A stretch of 38,032 bases of DNA from Chrysomallon squamiferum (lineage: Eukaryota; Mollusca; Gastropoda; Neomphalida; Peltospiridae): NCBI GenBank assembly GCA_012295275.1, contig CM022678.1, forward strand, positions 10,054,678-10,092,709, read 5' to 3'. The notes under the pieces were generated by a model. The model saw only the letters and a program-made list of their open reading frames with translations, did not search any database and was not told the DNA's origin. The position numbers and the translations under genes were made by a program. Shown here one piece after another: positions 22,276 to 32,725 of the stretch; position 1 is the first letter of the stretch; each line of letters begins with the position of its first letter.

Positions 22276-23455
22276 AATAAGCAGACTGGACAAGTGCAGG
22301 AGTCTGTTTCAATCACAGGGTGACAAAAAACAGATTCTTTGTGCTTAGATTAATCACTGGATTCATGTATACATGTGGAAATATGGGATTGAAAGATGGA
22401 TGGATGATGAATAAGAGATATGAATGGATGAAGTTAAATGGTTAGCCTGGTTAGAGATAGGGAGGGATGATACAATCAAATAATATCCAAATAGAATAAC
22501 TCACTGGATGTGATAAATGCTGGATGAATGAAAGAATAAATGAACAGAAGCACATGTAGTTGGATGGGCAGAAATGTGATTAATGACATGATGATATATT
22601 GATATATAAAACATTTAGTTCTAACTGTGTGATAGCATAGTGTGTGTTTGTGTGTACTTTATAAGATGTCTGAAGACAAACCAGTATCTCACACACTCGC
22701 TCTCACTATTTGTACCTTTAACAACCTCTAAATATCACTAATTACTCTTTAAAATAAAATGACAAATATTTACATTTTAAAAAGTGTAAATAGTTAATAA
22801 AAAAAGATTAAAAAACCCATTATAAAATAAATTAAATGGTAATGATAATAAGAAAAGAAAAATAATCTATTTCGACAAATAAATATTCTAAGTTTCAATA
22901 AGATGTAAGTAAGTTACTGATCTTTATTAAATGCTTCATGTAAATTTTCACTGAGTTCTGTGGATCCTGATGTGCATAAACAACATTGCATGTTGAATGA
23001 AATCCATGTCTACTGAGAACTAACGTAGAAGCAGTTCATTATGTATATAGAATAAAGTGATAAAAGAATCAAGATAAGCCCGTAGTTTGAAAAAGCTGAT
23101 GTTTAGATGATTGTAAATAAGAACAATCCAACAAAATGTGACTCTGTTAATATACAGTGACAGTGTTCACACTAAAGTGAATGTACATTTTTCAAAACTA
23201 AACATATTGTCAAATACAACTGACCAATACTGGGAGGACAAAGACAACTTCGTCCTTCCTTGACCATCTGTATTTGCCTGTCTCCTCCTACACTGTCACA
23301 TTCATCTAGCTAAGTGTGTTAGACACGATATGTATGTATGTGTGTGGAAATGTGTTTGCTTATTACTGAGAGAAAATGGATATGTATGTATAATGTGTGT
23401 GCAAGAGTGTGTATGTATTTCTGAGAGATAGATGAAAAGATAGACTGGAAGTTTG
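22276..23455. other. Non-coding, GATG-type repeats, no gene seen
   Basis: Degenerate GGATGA/GATGGA repeats at about 22390-22570, then AT-rich unique sequence and GTATGT-rich sequence near 23330-23430. I find no exon with splice sites. Confidence 0.5.
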
Positions 23456-23459
23456 TCAG

Positions 23460-23805
23460 ACAGACAAACACAGAGCCAGACATACAGAGATATTCTATAA
23501 TGAGAAGGGTATATAATTAGTGAGATAGACTGACAGATACAGAGACAGACATACAGAGATATGTGTATAATGAGAAGGGTATATAATTAGTGAGATAGAC
23601 TGACAGATACAGAGACAGACATACAGACATGTGTATAATGAGATGGATATATAATTAGTGAGATAGACAGACATACAGAGATATGTGTATAATGAGAAGG
23701 GTATATAATTAGTGAGATAGACTGACAGATACAGAGACAGAGATACAGAGATATGTGTATAATGAGAAAGGTATATAATTAGTGAGATAGCCTGACAGAG
23801 AGGAA
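23460..23805. repeat. 70-bp tandem repeat, about 5 units
   Basis: TGAGAAGGGTATATAATTAG begins at 23501 and 23571 (70 bp apart). Variants follow at 23639 (68 bp later), 23693 (54 bp, internal deletion) and 23763 (70 bp). The peptides rich in YLTNYIPFSLYT on the minus strand derive from it. Confidence 0.93.
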
Positions 23806-24536
23806 GACATAAGATAACAGGCATACAGACATATACAAACATATATGTATAGAGAGCTAAACTGATAGGCATATGTGTATGAGTAAGAAAGTGTTAGTAA
23901 ATTCATGTGTTAGAGAGAGAGGATGGGTTTTTGTATATGAGTAAGTGGATTGGAGTCTTTATGTTGGTATATGTGTGTTTTATAGATAGATAGATAGATA
24001 GATAGATAGACAGATAGATAGACATACTGGCAGGCAAGTAAATTCATTGGTAGAGAGACACAATAAGGACATTTTGGAGATAACATTATTATGAATGAAC
24101 ACAGGGATAGAGCAGTGGACAGAAAGCTGTTTGTTTGGATTATCAATGACATATTAATAGTGAAATAATTCCTAAAAGCTAAGAATACTAAAGATATTTC
24201 AATATACTCAGTCTTTCAAGGTAATTTCTTTTTACAATTCTGTATTTCAAAATATATAAAAATATTTCAGTATCCATGCAGCATCATTTATTCCTAAATT
24301 TACTGTCATTTTTAAATACATTTTAAAATCTGGTTTCAAAAGTCCAATAAAAATATTTCTATAAACCTGCCTGACTACATGAGAATCTCTCAGTTATACA
24401 TTTGTACATATTTCTATCATCCTTTCTGTCTCAACACAACAAAACACAGCAACCTCTACACATCTCATTGTCAGTTCTGTTTATCTATCCATCATCTACA
24501 TGTACATGCTGCTGTCAATCTATGTGCGTGTATTTT

Positions 24537-24760
<224 letters not shown>

Positions 24761-24853
24761 CCACACACACCTAAACTATTCTGTTATTTTGTAGTTATTT
24801 CAAAGAATCTAAAATCTAAAATCTACTTGTACACAGTCGAATGTAATCAAACA

Positions 24854-24855
<2 letters not shown>

Positions 24856-24925
<70 letters not shown>

Positions 24926-24926
24926 T
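24856..24926. repeat. (ATT)n microsatellite
   Basis: Pure ATT run of about 23 units. The inverted-arm counterpart is at 37171-37221. Confidence 0.98.
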
Positions 24927-25332
24927 GGTAGTAGTAGTAATAGAATTAATACTACTATTAAGACAAAAATCGAAAAGAGACAGTTCACGCTTTTCAAACA
25001 AATATGTAGACAAGATAAATCAATTAAAAAAGAATAAATAAATAAATAAATATGTTAAGGTCTCTGTAAGTGAATTTTGTTCTTTTTCAGATTTTTCTTC
25101 AGCAGTGATAAAACTCGTTTGTACAGTCTACTCACACAGAAAACGTTCAATCTCGAATATCATTTGGAAATTCCCAGATCTATTTTTGGAATCTGCCCTT
25201 TTATAATTTTACGAGAAAAAACGGAAGTTAATGTGAAACTTATTTTCTGTTTTATATTTCCTTGTATTATATTATATTATATTATATTGTGTTATGTTGC
25301 ATAGTACTCTGTATGAATAATCTAAATCCCAT

Positions 25333-25532
25333 NNNNNNNNNNNNNNNNNNNNNNNNNNNNNNNNNNNNNNNNNNNNNNNNNNNNNNNNNNNNNNNNNNNN
25401 NNNNNNNNNNNNNNNNNNNNNNNNNNNNNNNNNNNNNNNNNNNNNNNNNNNNNNNNNNNNNNNNNNNNNNNNNNNNNNNNNNNNNNNNNNNNNNNNNNNN
25501 NNNNNNNNNNNNNNNNNNNNNNNNNNNNNNNN
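25333..25532. other. Assembly gap of exactly 200 N
   Basis: A 200-N run. The round size suggests a placeholder scaffold gap of unknown real length. Sequence order and orientation across it are not proven by this window. Open frames of X residues are meaningless. Confidence 0.99.
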
Positions 25533-25704
25533 TCATGGTAACTTTAAATTTAGCATAAAGTAAATTTATGAATCTTAATATCTAGTTAAAAGAGGATGGG
25601 GTTTTTGGGCGCTTTTTGATTTTATATTTCATAATCAACAAAATTCATATTTTATTATTAGGTCTCTTTTTTTATTTTTATCTTTGGTTTTGAATATAAT
25701 TTGT

Positions 25705-25712
<8 letters not shown>

Positions 25713-25771
<59 letters not shown>
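25713..25771. repeat. (CT)n-(CTGT)n microsatellite
   Basis: CT run followed by about eight CTGT units, about 90 bp upstream of the CH-exon acceptor. Confidence 0.95.
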
Positions 25772-25858
25772 AGTTATCACATCCTTTTCATCCTCCTCAA
25801 CCTCTTTTACTGTGTTATTAAATATTAATTGCCTCAGTGTTGTTTATTTTTTCCTCAG

Positions 25859-26097
25859 ATATATGTTTGAAAGATGGGTTAGGAATAGCTAATTCTTTAC
25901 ATAATCTATGCCTCACCAAAACATTCTGTGAACGGCATCTTCCATCAACTTTTTCCATTTCACCTACGAGGATCTCCTGTACACACGAGACAGTATACCA
26001 GAAAACCTCTTAGCCTTTCTCACAGAGCTGTTCTTCTGGTTTGAAATGATAAAACTGACAGAGACAGGACAGCTGCTGAATGATCAGGAAGCAGAAA
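25859..26097 (+). CDS. CAMSAP: CAMSAP/Patronin CH-domain exon, with a frameshift
   Basis: CAMSAP proteins bind and protect microtubule minus ends; their N-terminal CH domain is family-specific. A strong acceptor (TATTTTTTCCTCAG) opens in phase 1: ICLKDGLGIANSLHNL, then CLTKTFCERHLPSTF. A different frame continues: FTYEDLLYTRDSIPENLLAF, then LTELFFWFEMIK, up to donor AAA|GTAACT in phase 1. From family knowledge this matches the conserved series DICLKE..S.ADSLYN, then F.LEDMLY, then ...FMAELFWWFE. The switch falls at a five-T run at 25950-25954, where one more T would restore one frame. The exon covers the C-terminal half of the CH domain; earlier CH exons are not seen, and the gap lies upstream. 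Either a real frameshift (pseudogene) or a homopolymer error. Confidence 0.88.
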
Positions 26098-26282
26098 GTA
26101 ACTTTTGTGAGAGTTTTTAATTACATTGCAAGTCCACAATTGAAATGTATCTTTTATTAAATGAATTTATGAAATTTATTATTGTACTGGAAACATTGGG
26201 ATTTTGTCATATTCAGTTTTAGTGTTTATACTGGAGGGGTGTAGCAATACTGATATAAAAAGAATGTCTTTATAAATTTACC

Positions 26283-29200
26283 TTTAATAGTTGCGACACT
26301 GAAGGCAGGATTTTAAAAGTTAATAGATGATTATGATGATAGTTTTACAAGTGTATATGCACCAAATAATATTGCAGAAAATCTTTTATTTTTAAATGAT
26401 TATGTAAATTTGTGGATTTTCAAAATACATCAATGACAGGAGATTTTAATGATATTTTTAGATCCTAATTTAGATTTAGGCATTAATAATAAAACTTTCA
26501 GTATGAAAAGTGGTAATAAATTACAGATGTTTATAATTATATTTGGCGACACAGAAATCCAGCTAAAAGACAATTTACTATATCACAAGTTGTTGAAAAA
26601 ACTATAAATCAGTCAAGAATTGAGTTTTTTTTAATTTTTAGAAATTTGTTACAGTTTATAAGTAATGTATACATATCCTATACCTCAGTTAGTGATCACA
26701 GTTTATTATCACTTAAAATAGATTTTTCTAGTGTAGAGAGAGGACAAGGTATTTGAATTTTTAATAATGAATTGTTGAAAGATGACATTTTTTTGTAAAG
26801 CTCTTGTTCAAGTAATTAATAATGCTTCTGAGTGTCATTGTTACAGACTGAACCTGTTGTTTGATCAAATAACATAAAATATAAAACATTTTGCACTAAA
26901 TAAGAGAAAATTAGTCAACGAGAAATACTATAATATACAAAATGCTTTAAAATGAGAATATCCTAAACCAGTTGTAAATAAACATCATGATTTGAGTAAC
27001 ATACAAAGAAGAAAAGTTAAAATTAATTTAGAGATTAAGTGTAATGGTGCTATTTTAAGATCTAAAGCTCAATGGAATTTAGATATGGATAGAAATATGT
27101 AATATTTTTCTTAGTTTAGAAAAATCAAAACAGGAATCAAATTCTATTAAAGAACTAAAAACAGTAAATGGATTAACTAGATAAATGGAAGATATATTAG
27201 AATATGCTTATGAATTTTATTCAAAATTATTTACACAAGAAAATGTAGATACTATTAAACAGGAATAAATGATATATTTAATATCAACTTAAAGAATCTG
27301 AAAGTGAAAAGTGTGAGATTGACATTACAGTTAAAGAATTAACAGAAGCTTTAAAAGAAATGAATAGAAATAAATCACCTGATATGGATGGTCTATCAGT
27401 TGAATTTTATGTTAAATACTGGAAAATTAAAAATTTTTTTTTTTATAAACTAGTTATTTCAATTCAAAAAGAGGAAATGTTGTTGCATAGTATGAAAAAA
27501 GGGTAACTAATATTTTTTTACAAGAAAAAAATGGAGATAAAGCAAACCTTAAAACTTACAGACCTATCAGTCTTTTAAATGTAGATTATAAAATTATTTC
27601 TAAAGTTCTTGCTAGTCGTGTTAAACAGGTTATGTCAACTATTATTTCATCAGAACAAAGCTGTTGTGTAAAAGGAAGAGATGTTGCTGATAATATTGTG
27701 TAGTGAGGGATGTTACAGATATTGCTGAGTTAAATAATACTGAAGGGTTTATTGTTAAAATTGATAAAGAAAAAGCTTGTGATAGAGTGTAAAGTAGTTT
27801 TATTTTAAAAGTTGTAAAAAAAATCAATTTCGGTGATGAGTTTATAACCTGGATTAAAATACTCTATAATGATGTAAAAAGTTATGTCAAGATTAATGGA
27901 CATGTAACACATTTCTCTAATATTACAAGAGGTGTTAGACAAGGATGTCCAATATCAATGATATGTTACGTTATTGTAGCTGAACCCTTAAATAATTTGA
28001 TTAAAAATAGACTCAGCATGAATGGAATTAGAATAACAAATGAATTTAATTGTTTATTGTTTCAGCATGCAGATGATACTACTGTAACAGTCTGTGATTC
28101 TCAGTCTGTTGAATCTGTTTTTGATACAGTAAATATGTAAAAGTCAATATAGGTAACTCAGAAGTACTTTGTCTTGGTGAGACTACAAAAGAAAACTTAT
28201 CCTTTAACATTCCGATATTGATGAATAAAGACTGTGTTGAAATTCTAAGTATATATTTAGGACCAAATAATGTGAAAAGGTTGAACTGGAAAAATAAATT
28301 TGATAAAATGTCTAATTTAATTAATTTATGGAGTCAAAGGAAACTTTCTTTACATGGACAAGTAGAAGTATGGGATACTTTATTATTATCTAGACTGTGG
28401 TATATCATTAGCACAATAAATGTACCAAACTGGGTAGAAAATTAAATTCACAAATTATTTTATAAATTTATGTGGGTTGGAAAAAAAACCTAATAAAATA
28501 TTCAACAATAATTGGCTATTATTCAAGATGTTTCATTAAAGAAAATGGCTTTTCATTTTAAAATGTTAAAGAAATATTTTGATAATAATTTTAAAATTGT
28601 TTGGATATATATGAATATGAATTTAAATTATGACATTTTTAACATAGTTTACAGTAAAGACGCATTAAAAAATGTCCACCCTTTTTATGCTGAAATGTTA
28701 TCAGCTTGGGACTATGTTAATAATGGAGAACATATTTTCCCAAATGATACAACTGAAATATTGTCCCAACTACTTTTTCAGAATCCATTCATTAAATATA
28801 AAAATAAATTATTACTATTTAGTTCTTTTATTCAAAGTGGAATAGTCAAAGTGGCTGAGATTGCATATGAAGTAATTTTAGGTTTCTTCCCATTTACATC
28901 TGTTGTTGAAATTATTCATGACAAATATCCAGAATTACCCTAAACACAAATTTATATTGCTTAAAGTGTTCTGAAATCACTTCCAGATGAATGGAAAAGT
29001 TATATTAACAGAAATGCTAAAAGATTAACACCTAATAAAGATTTGTTTCTCTTTCATAATAATGTTAGTACATTTACAGTTAAAATATTTTATTATATAT
29101 TACTTTCAAAAAATGTTAAAGCACCTACATGTGAAGAAAAATGGACTGAGCTTGGTTTTAATAAATTCTGGAGACCAGTTTGGAAATGGATACACTACAG

Positions 29201-29585
29201 TGTTAAATTTACTGAATTTACTGACTTAGATTTGAGAACAGCTCATCATCTAATATATACATATAGTAAATTATGTAGACATGGAAAAATCTCATCTAGT
29301 GTTTGTCCAGTGTATCTGAAGGATAATGAAGATGTGTGCCATTTATTTTTGTATTGTGAAGAATTGTCGGAACTAAAATCTATCTTTCATGAAATATTTA
29401 TTCAAATATTTAAGAAAACAGGGTTTTCATTAGATCAGTTAAAGAGACTGTTAATATTAGGATGTTATCTCACAGTTGAAAATTGTTCAATAGAATTTAT
29501 TAACAAATATATTAAGAATAATATTTTTCTAGAATTAAAAGATGACATGCTTATTTTCAAATATCCTTTAGCAGACTTTAAGTAA
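26283..29585 (+). mobile_element. Degenerate Tx1-like (L1-group) LINE, ORF2 remnant
   Basis: An endonuclease C-terminal half is visible: VYAPNN near 26353, an IWRHRNPAKRQFT segment near 26535, SRIEFF near 26615 and SDHSLLSL near 26692. Reverse transcriptase follows: KSPDMDGLSVEF (27373), RPISLLNVDYKIISKVLASR (27562), SEQSCCVKGRD (27650), GVRQGCPIS (27931) and an ADD catalytic motif at 28069-28077. The thumb-like IYLG...NW region (28248) and RKLSLHGQ come next. A cysteine-histidine segment (VCHLFLYCEE) lies near 29335. The motif style (DYKIISK, PGR-like, RRG.RQGCP, LSL.G) fits the Tx1 branch. Many stops and frameshifts make it inactive, and the 5' end is missing. It sits in sense orientation in the intron after the CH exon. 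Longest open pieces: 28512-28943 and 29043-29585. No target-site duplication identified. Confidence 0.9.
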
Positions 29586-29824
29586 TCATAAAAATGGATA
29601 AAAAATATATCTAAGGTCATAGTATATGTTAGATTTTTTCTGTGGAAAGATGTATATTAAAAATAAGATTTTTAGTTGCTTGTTTAAAAAGGATGTCACT
29701 TCATGTTGCAGAAACAGGTTTTCTTTTCCATTAGCTGTATTGTTATTTACCTTTTAAGATACACAGAACTAGTAAAAAACATGCGGTGTATGTTCTTAAA
29801 TAAAATATTTCTTCTTTATTTCAG

Positions 29825-29895
29825 ATTTGTTCTATTTGTTCAACAGAATGGGACACAGACACCAGAACAGACAGAGATTTTTCTAAAAAAAACTG
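29825..29895 (+). CDS. CAMSAP-locus exon, copy B, post-CH linker
   Basis: An acceptor (TTCTTTATTTCAG) and donor (ACTG|GTATG) enclose 71 nt. In the phase set by the CH exon it starts LFYLFNRM. A 4-nt deletion relative to copy A (13802-13897) then shifts the reading to GTQTPEQTEIFLKKTG, where copy A has FNRITGTQTPN. The shared FNR and GTQTP cores in DNA and the matching phase make it the likely exon after the CH domain. No known fold; this region is a variable linker in the family. Confidence 0.5.
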
Positions 29896-30009
29896 GTATG
29901 AAAAACACACACATTAACTTACCTGTTTAAGTATCAACTTACCTTCTTCTCACTTTTTGTAATGGTAATATATTCTCAATACAAAGAATAAGAAAAGCAG
30001 ATTAGAGCA

Positions 30010-30190
30010 AGGAGAGTCCATAATAATAAGTGAAGTAATCGTAGTATACAAATAGCTTGATAACTTAGCAAGTAGAGTCTATAATAATAAGTAAAGTAAT
30101 TGTAGTATACAAATAGCTTGGTAACTTAGCAAGAAGAGTCTATAATAATAAGTAAAGTAATTGTAGTATACAAATAGCTTGATAAGTTAG
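30010..30190. repeat. 61-bp tandem repeat, about 3 units
   Basis: Units begin GAGTC(C/T)ATAATAATAAG at 30013, 30074 and 30135, exactly 61 bp apart, each followed by AGTATACAAATAGCTTG. Low divergence between units. Confidence 0.93.
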
Positions 30191-30542
30191 TATTCTTCCA
30201 TATTTCCATGCTCTATTACCATTGTTTTATTTCTTTTTAGCTTATATTTGTACTAGAGGTAATCAAATCCATTTCTTGTTTTGTTTTCAACTTGCAAGAA
30301 TATGGTCTGCTTTGTTTTGTTTTGATTTCAAAGTTTTAAACATTAATTTTGTCACCCCTTAGTTTTTAATATAATTTGATGATTCTAAGGATTTAGAATA
30401 TTTATAATTTAGTTATTTCAAAAAAAAAATTATATCAGAATAAAACATTAGTTATTATATACGTATCTGTCAGAGAAATATTTTATATATCTACAGATAA
30501 ATAAATAAATAAATAAATAAATAAATGGGTGCTGTTTTTCAG

Positions 30543-30648
30543 AAACTGCTTGGTACACAAGATGAGCTAATTCTGTGAGCTTACCACAGCAGAGAAATGT
30601 CATCAAAGAATCTGAACTAACCTGGCAGAAACAGGATCATCTGCAGAG
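30543..30648 (+). CDS. CAMSAP-locus exon, copy B, one in-frame stop
   Basis: An acceptor (GGTGCTGTTTTTCAG) opens in phase 1 as expected from the previous exons: TAWYTR, a TGA, ANSVSLPQQRNVIKESEL, then TWQKQDHLQR. The NSVSL...W.K pattern may correspond to the vertebrate linker segment with NSL....W.EK, but that match is weak. The donor is uncertain (AGAG|GTTGTT). The diverged copy at 16302-16401 lacks the acceptor. Apart from one stop the frame is open across the exon. Confidence 0.5.
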
Positions 30649-31196
30649 GTTGTTGTTGTTGTAGTAATAGCAGTAATAGTAGTACAACCCATTGTTGCAG
30701 TAGTGTAATTGTTATAGTGTTAGCACTTGATAATAATAGTTCTTGTTTGTAGTAATAGGTGATATTTTAGCCAATGATCCTCTGTGATCATAATGTATCT
30801 TGTGTGGCTAATGGTCAGAAAAATACTAGCTGTAGTCATAGCACTACTAGTAGTTGTAGTAGTAGCAGTACTAACAGTAGTTTCGTTGTTGCAGTAGTAG
30901 TAGTAATAGAGGGAGTGTTAGTATATGACAGTTAAATGAGAAATTGTTATGATAAAAGTAAAAAAAAAGTAGCTGTAGTAACAGGAGCATTTGTTGTTGT
31001 TTTTGTTGTAGTAATTATAACAATAACTATAAAATAATAGATTTCTTTGTTGAATTGGGGGAAAAAAGAAAACTGATTAATGGTTTATTTATTATTTTAT
31101 TTGTTTGTTTGTTTGTTTGTTTGTTTATTTATTTAATATTTGATTCAGTATTTTATTGATTGATTGATTTGTTTATTTATTTATTTACCTGCTCAG
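30649..31196. other. Intron with trinucleotide and (TTTG)n repeats
   Basis: GTA/GTT trinucleotide-rich sequence (30649-31020), then (TTTG)n and (ATTT)n at about 31095-31190 up to the acceptor at 31196. Laid out like copy A at 16402-17302 but without the 89-bp expansion. Confidence 0.6.
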
Positions 31197-31640
31197 ATGA
31201 GGCACCCACCAATCAGAATCAGACCAGTGAGTTGTCCACTTTCTTGGTTAATGTCGAGTCAAAGCTTTGACGATGATCAGCTCAGTTTTGGTGACCTTGA
31301 GCCCCACAGACACTGCAGCCGACCATGTTGAACTACAACGATTCTGACAGCATAAAGTTGAAGAGTGTTACACCAGGTGACCAACCTCAACAGTCAAATG
31401 TCAGTAATCATGGAGAAAAACTTGAACCTTTAATGTCAGCTGAGCTAAAACCAGGCAAAGAAAAACACTTAAATCATTCAAAAGCAGAGGAAAGAGACGA
31501 GACTCCCAGAAAGAGGACAACATCTCCAACAAAGCCTAGGAAACCTCCTCAAACATCACCCATCAGAGCTGATGTAGTTCCATTCAAGGGGACATAACTG
31601 GAAGCCACTGTTTCTCTCAATCCCAACACCAGATGAACCA
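31197..31640 (+). CDS. CAMSAP: CAMSAP/Patronin linker exon with LEPLM motif, frame breaks
   Basis: An acceptor (ATTTACCTGCTCAG) and consensus donor (CCA|GTAAGTATC) enclose 444 nt. The phase-1 start reads DEAPTNQNQTSELSTFLVNV then ESKL and a stop. Another frame gives SFDDDQLSFGDLEP. From 31325 the frame is open for 90 codons: DQPQQSNVSNHGEK, LEPLMSAELKPGKEKH, KAEERDE, a proline/threonine-rich basic stretch, and SPIRADVVPFKGT before TAA at 31595. From family knowledge, vertebrate CAMSAP1 has LEPLMPAVLKPAKEK and VRADVVP in its linker after the CH domain. That makes this the second diagnostic exon and shows the locus is a CAMSAP. ATG at 31325 is unlikely to be a true start. At least two indels break the exon. 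Confidence 0.86.
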
Positions 31641-32094
31641 GTAAGTATCATTTCAGTGTCTGATACTCCACTAACAAAGAAAATGTATTGGTTTATTAAA
31701 TAATATGTATATTTGTTCATTTACACAGGATTAGAATTTCCTGGTGTATGTTTCTGTAAAATGAAAAGTAAAGTAATGTATGATCTCTAAAATTTCAAAT
31801 AGTAGAGAAATAATTGTCTTATAGTCAGGAAATTTTAGATTTTTATTGTTAAAAAGGTTATTTAAATATTTTATGTTGAGAAATATGTAATTAGATAAAA
31901 CTTTTTAACTATAACCATTTATTTTATTTGTATGCATGTATTTTGTTATATGCTTATACAACTCAATTTTTTCTATGTTCAGTGTTTCAGAAACTGTGAC
32001 TGCTTGTTGCTGTAAGTGGAAATCCCTCTTCAGCATTTTGATGTGCTATTGGTGATGTGATGTCTTTTCTGATTTGTTTTCTTTTTTTTATTAG

Positions 32095-32195
32095 TTTATA
32101 AGAATGACAGTCCATAAGTAGATGCCAATTTTGTTTTTGATCGAAAAATGGAACCTTTGAGGATTATCTAAAACAGCTGAAATCACTTTCCTCTG
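32095..32195 (+). CDS. Possible exon, frame-broken
   Basis: A poly-pyrimidine acceptor (TTTTTTTTATTAG) and donor (TCTG|GTATGTAG) enclose 101 nt. One frame reads YKNDSP, a stop, VDANFVFDRK. A shift at the AAAAA run then gives NGTFEDYLKQLKSLSSG. It is coding-like and follows the CAMSAP linker exon on the same strand. I do not recognise it as a specific part of CAMSAP. Confidence 0.38.
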
Positions 32196-32598
32196 GTATG
32201 TAGCAAAAGTTTTATTTCTCTCTTTTGTACTTTTATATTTGTAGGAATTTAATGTATTAGTGAAATAATTAAGTAGCCTAAAATTGCCAAATACTGGGGA
32301 AAATAATTAAAAAATGAAAAGAAAAAATCATGAAAAAAATCTTTATTATTAGACAGGGTCCTTCATTAAATGGATTATTTATTTATTTATGATTTCAGTT
32401 TATTGTTTTTCTTGTTACTATCATCATTATTATTATTATAACTTATTTATCTGTTTTTAATCATCATCATCATTATTGTTATTTATATTATATTATTGTT
32501 ATTATTATAAACATTTGTTCTATGGCTTCTGTGATGATGGCTAAATGTGATTGTTTTTTAAATTTCAGTATATCAGATATTTTTTTTATTTCACACAG

Positions 32599-32725
32599 TT
32601 CTCTGGTGTGAGACACTACAAGTCTACCTGACTGTGAAGATTTCTGGTGAAACATTGGCTGACTACAATCTGAACAAACTGGAGGAAGGATCCCAGCTCT
32701 GTTATAAAATCTTCATTTACATCAG
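32599..32725 (+). CDS. Putative exon, open throughout, unidentified
   Basis: An acceptor (TTTATTTCACACAG) and donor (CAG|GTACTG) enclose 127 nt. One frame is fully open: LWCETLQVYLTVKISGETLA, then DYNLNKLEEGSQLCYKIFIY. The alternation of hydrophobic and polar residues suggests beta strands followed by a helix. It does not resemble the CAMSAP CKK domain as I know it. It may belong to the variable middle of the CAMSAP-like gene or to a neighbouring gene. Confidence 0.45.

Noticed and set aside
25077-25304. 75-residue frame in the left inverted arm, also open in the right arm (80 residues)
   Set aside because: There is an acceptor-like TTCTTTTTCAG and a mostly conserved reading (FNLEYHLEIPRSIF). 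However, the two arms differ by indels in this stretch and the frame runs into the TATTA repeat. The open frame in both arms follows from their near identity.
25262-25558. Open frames across the gap
   Set aside because: They consist of X residues from N bases.
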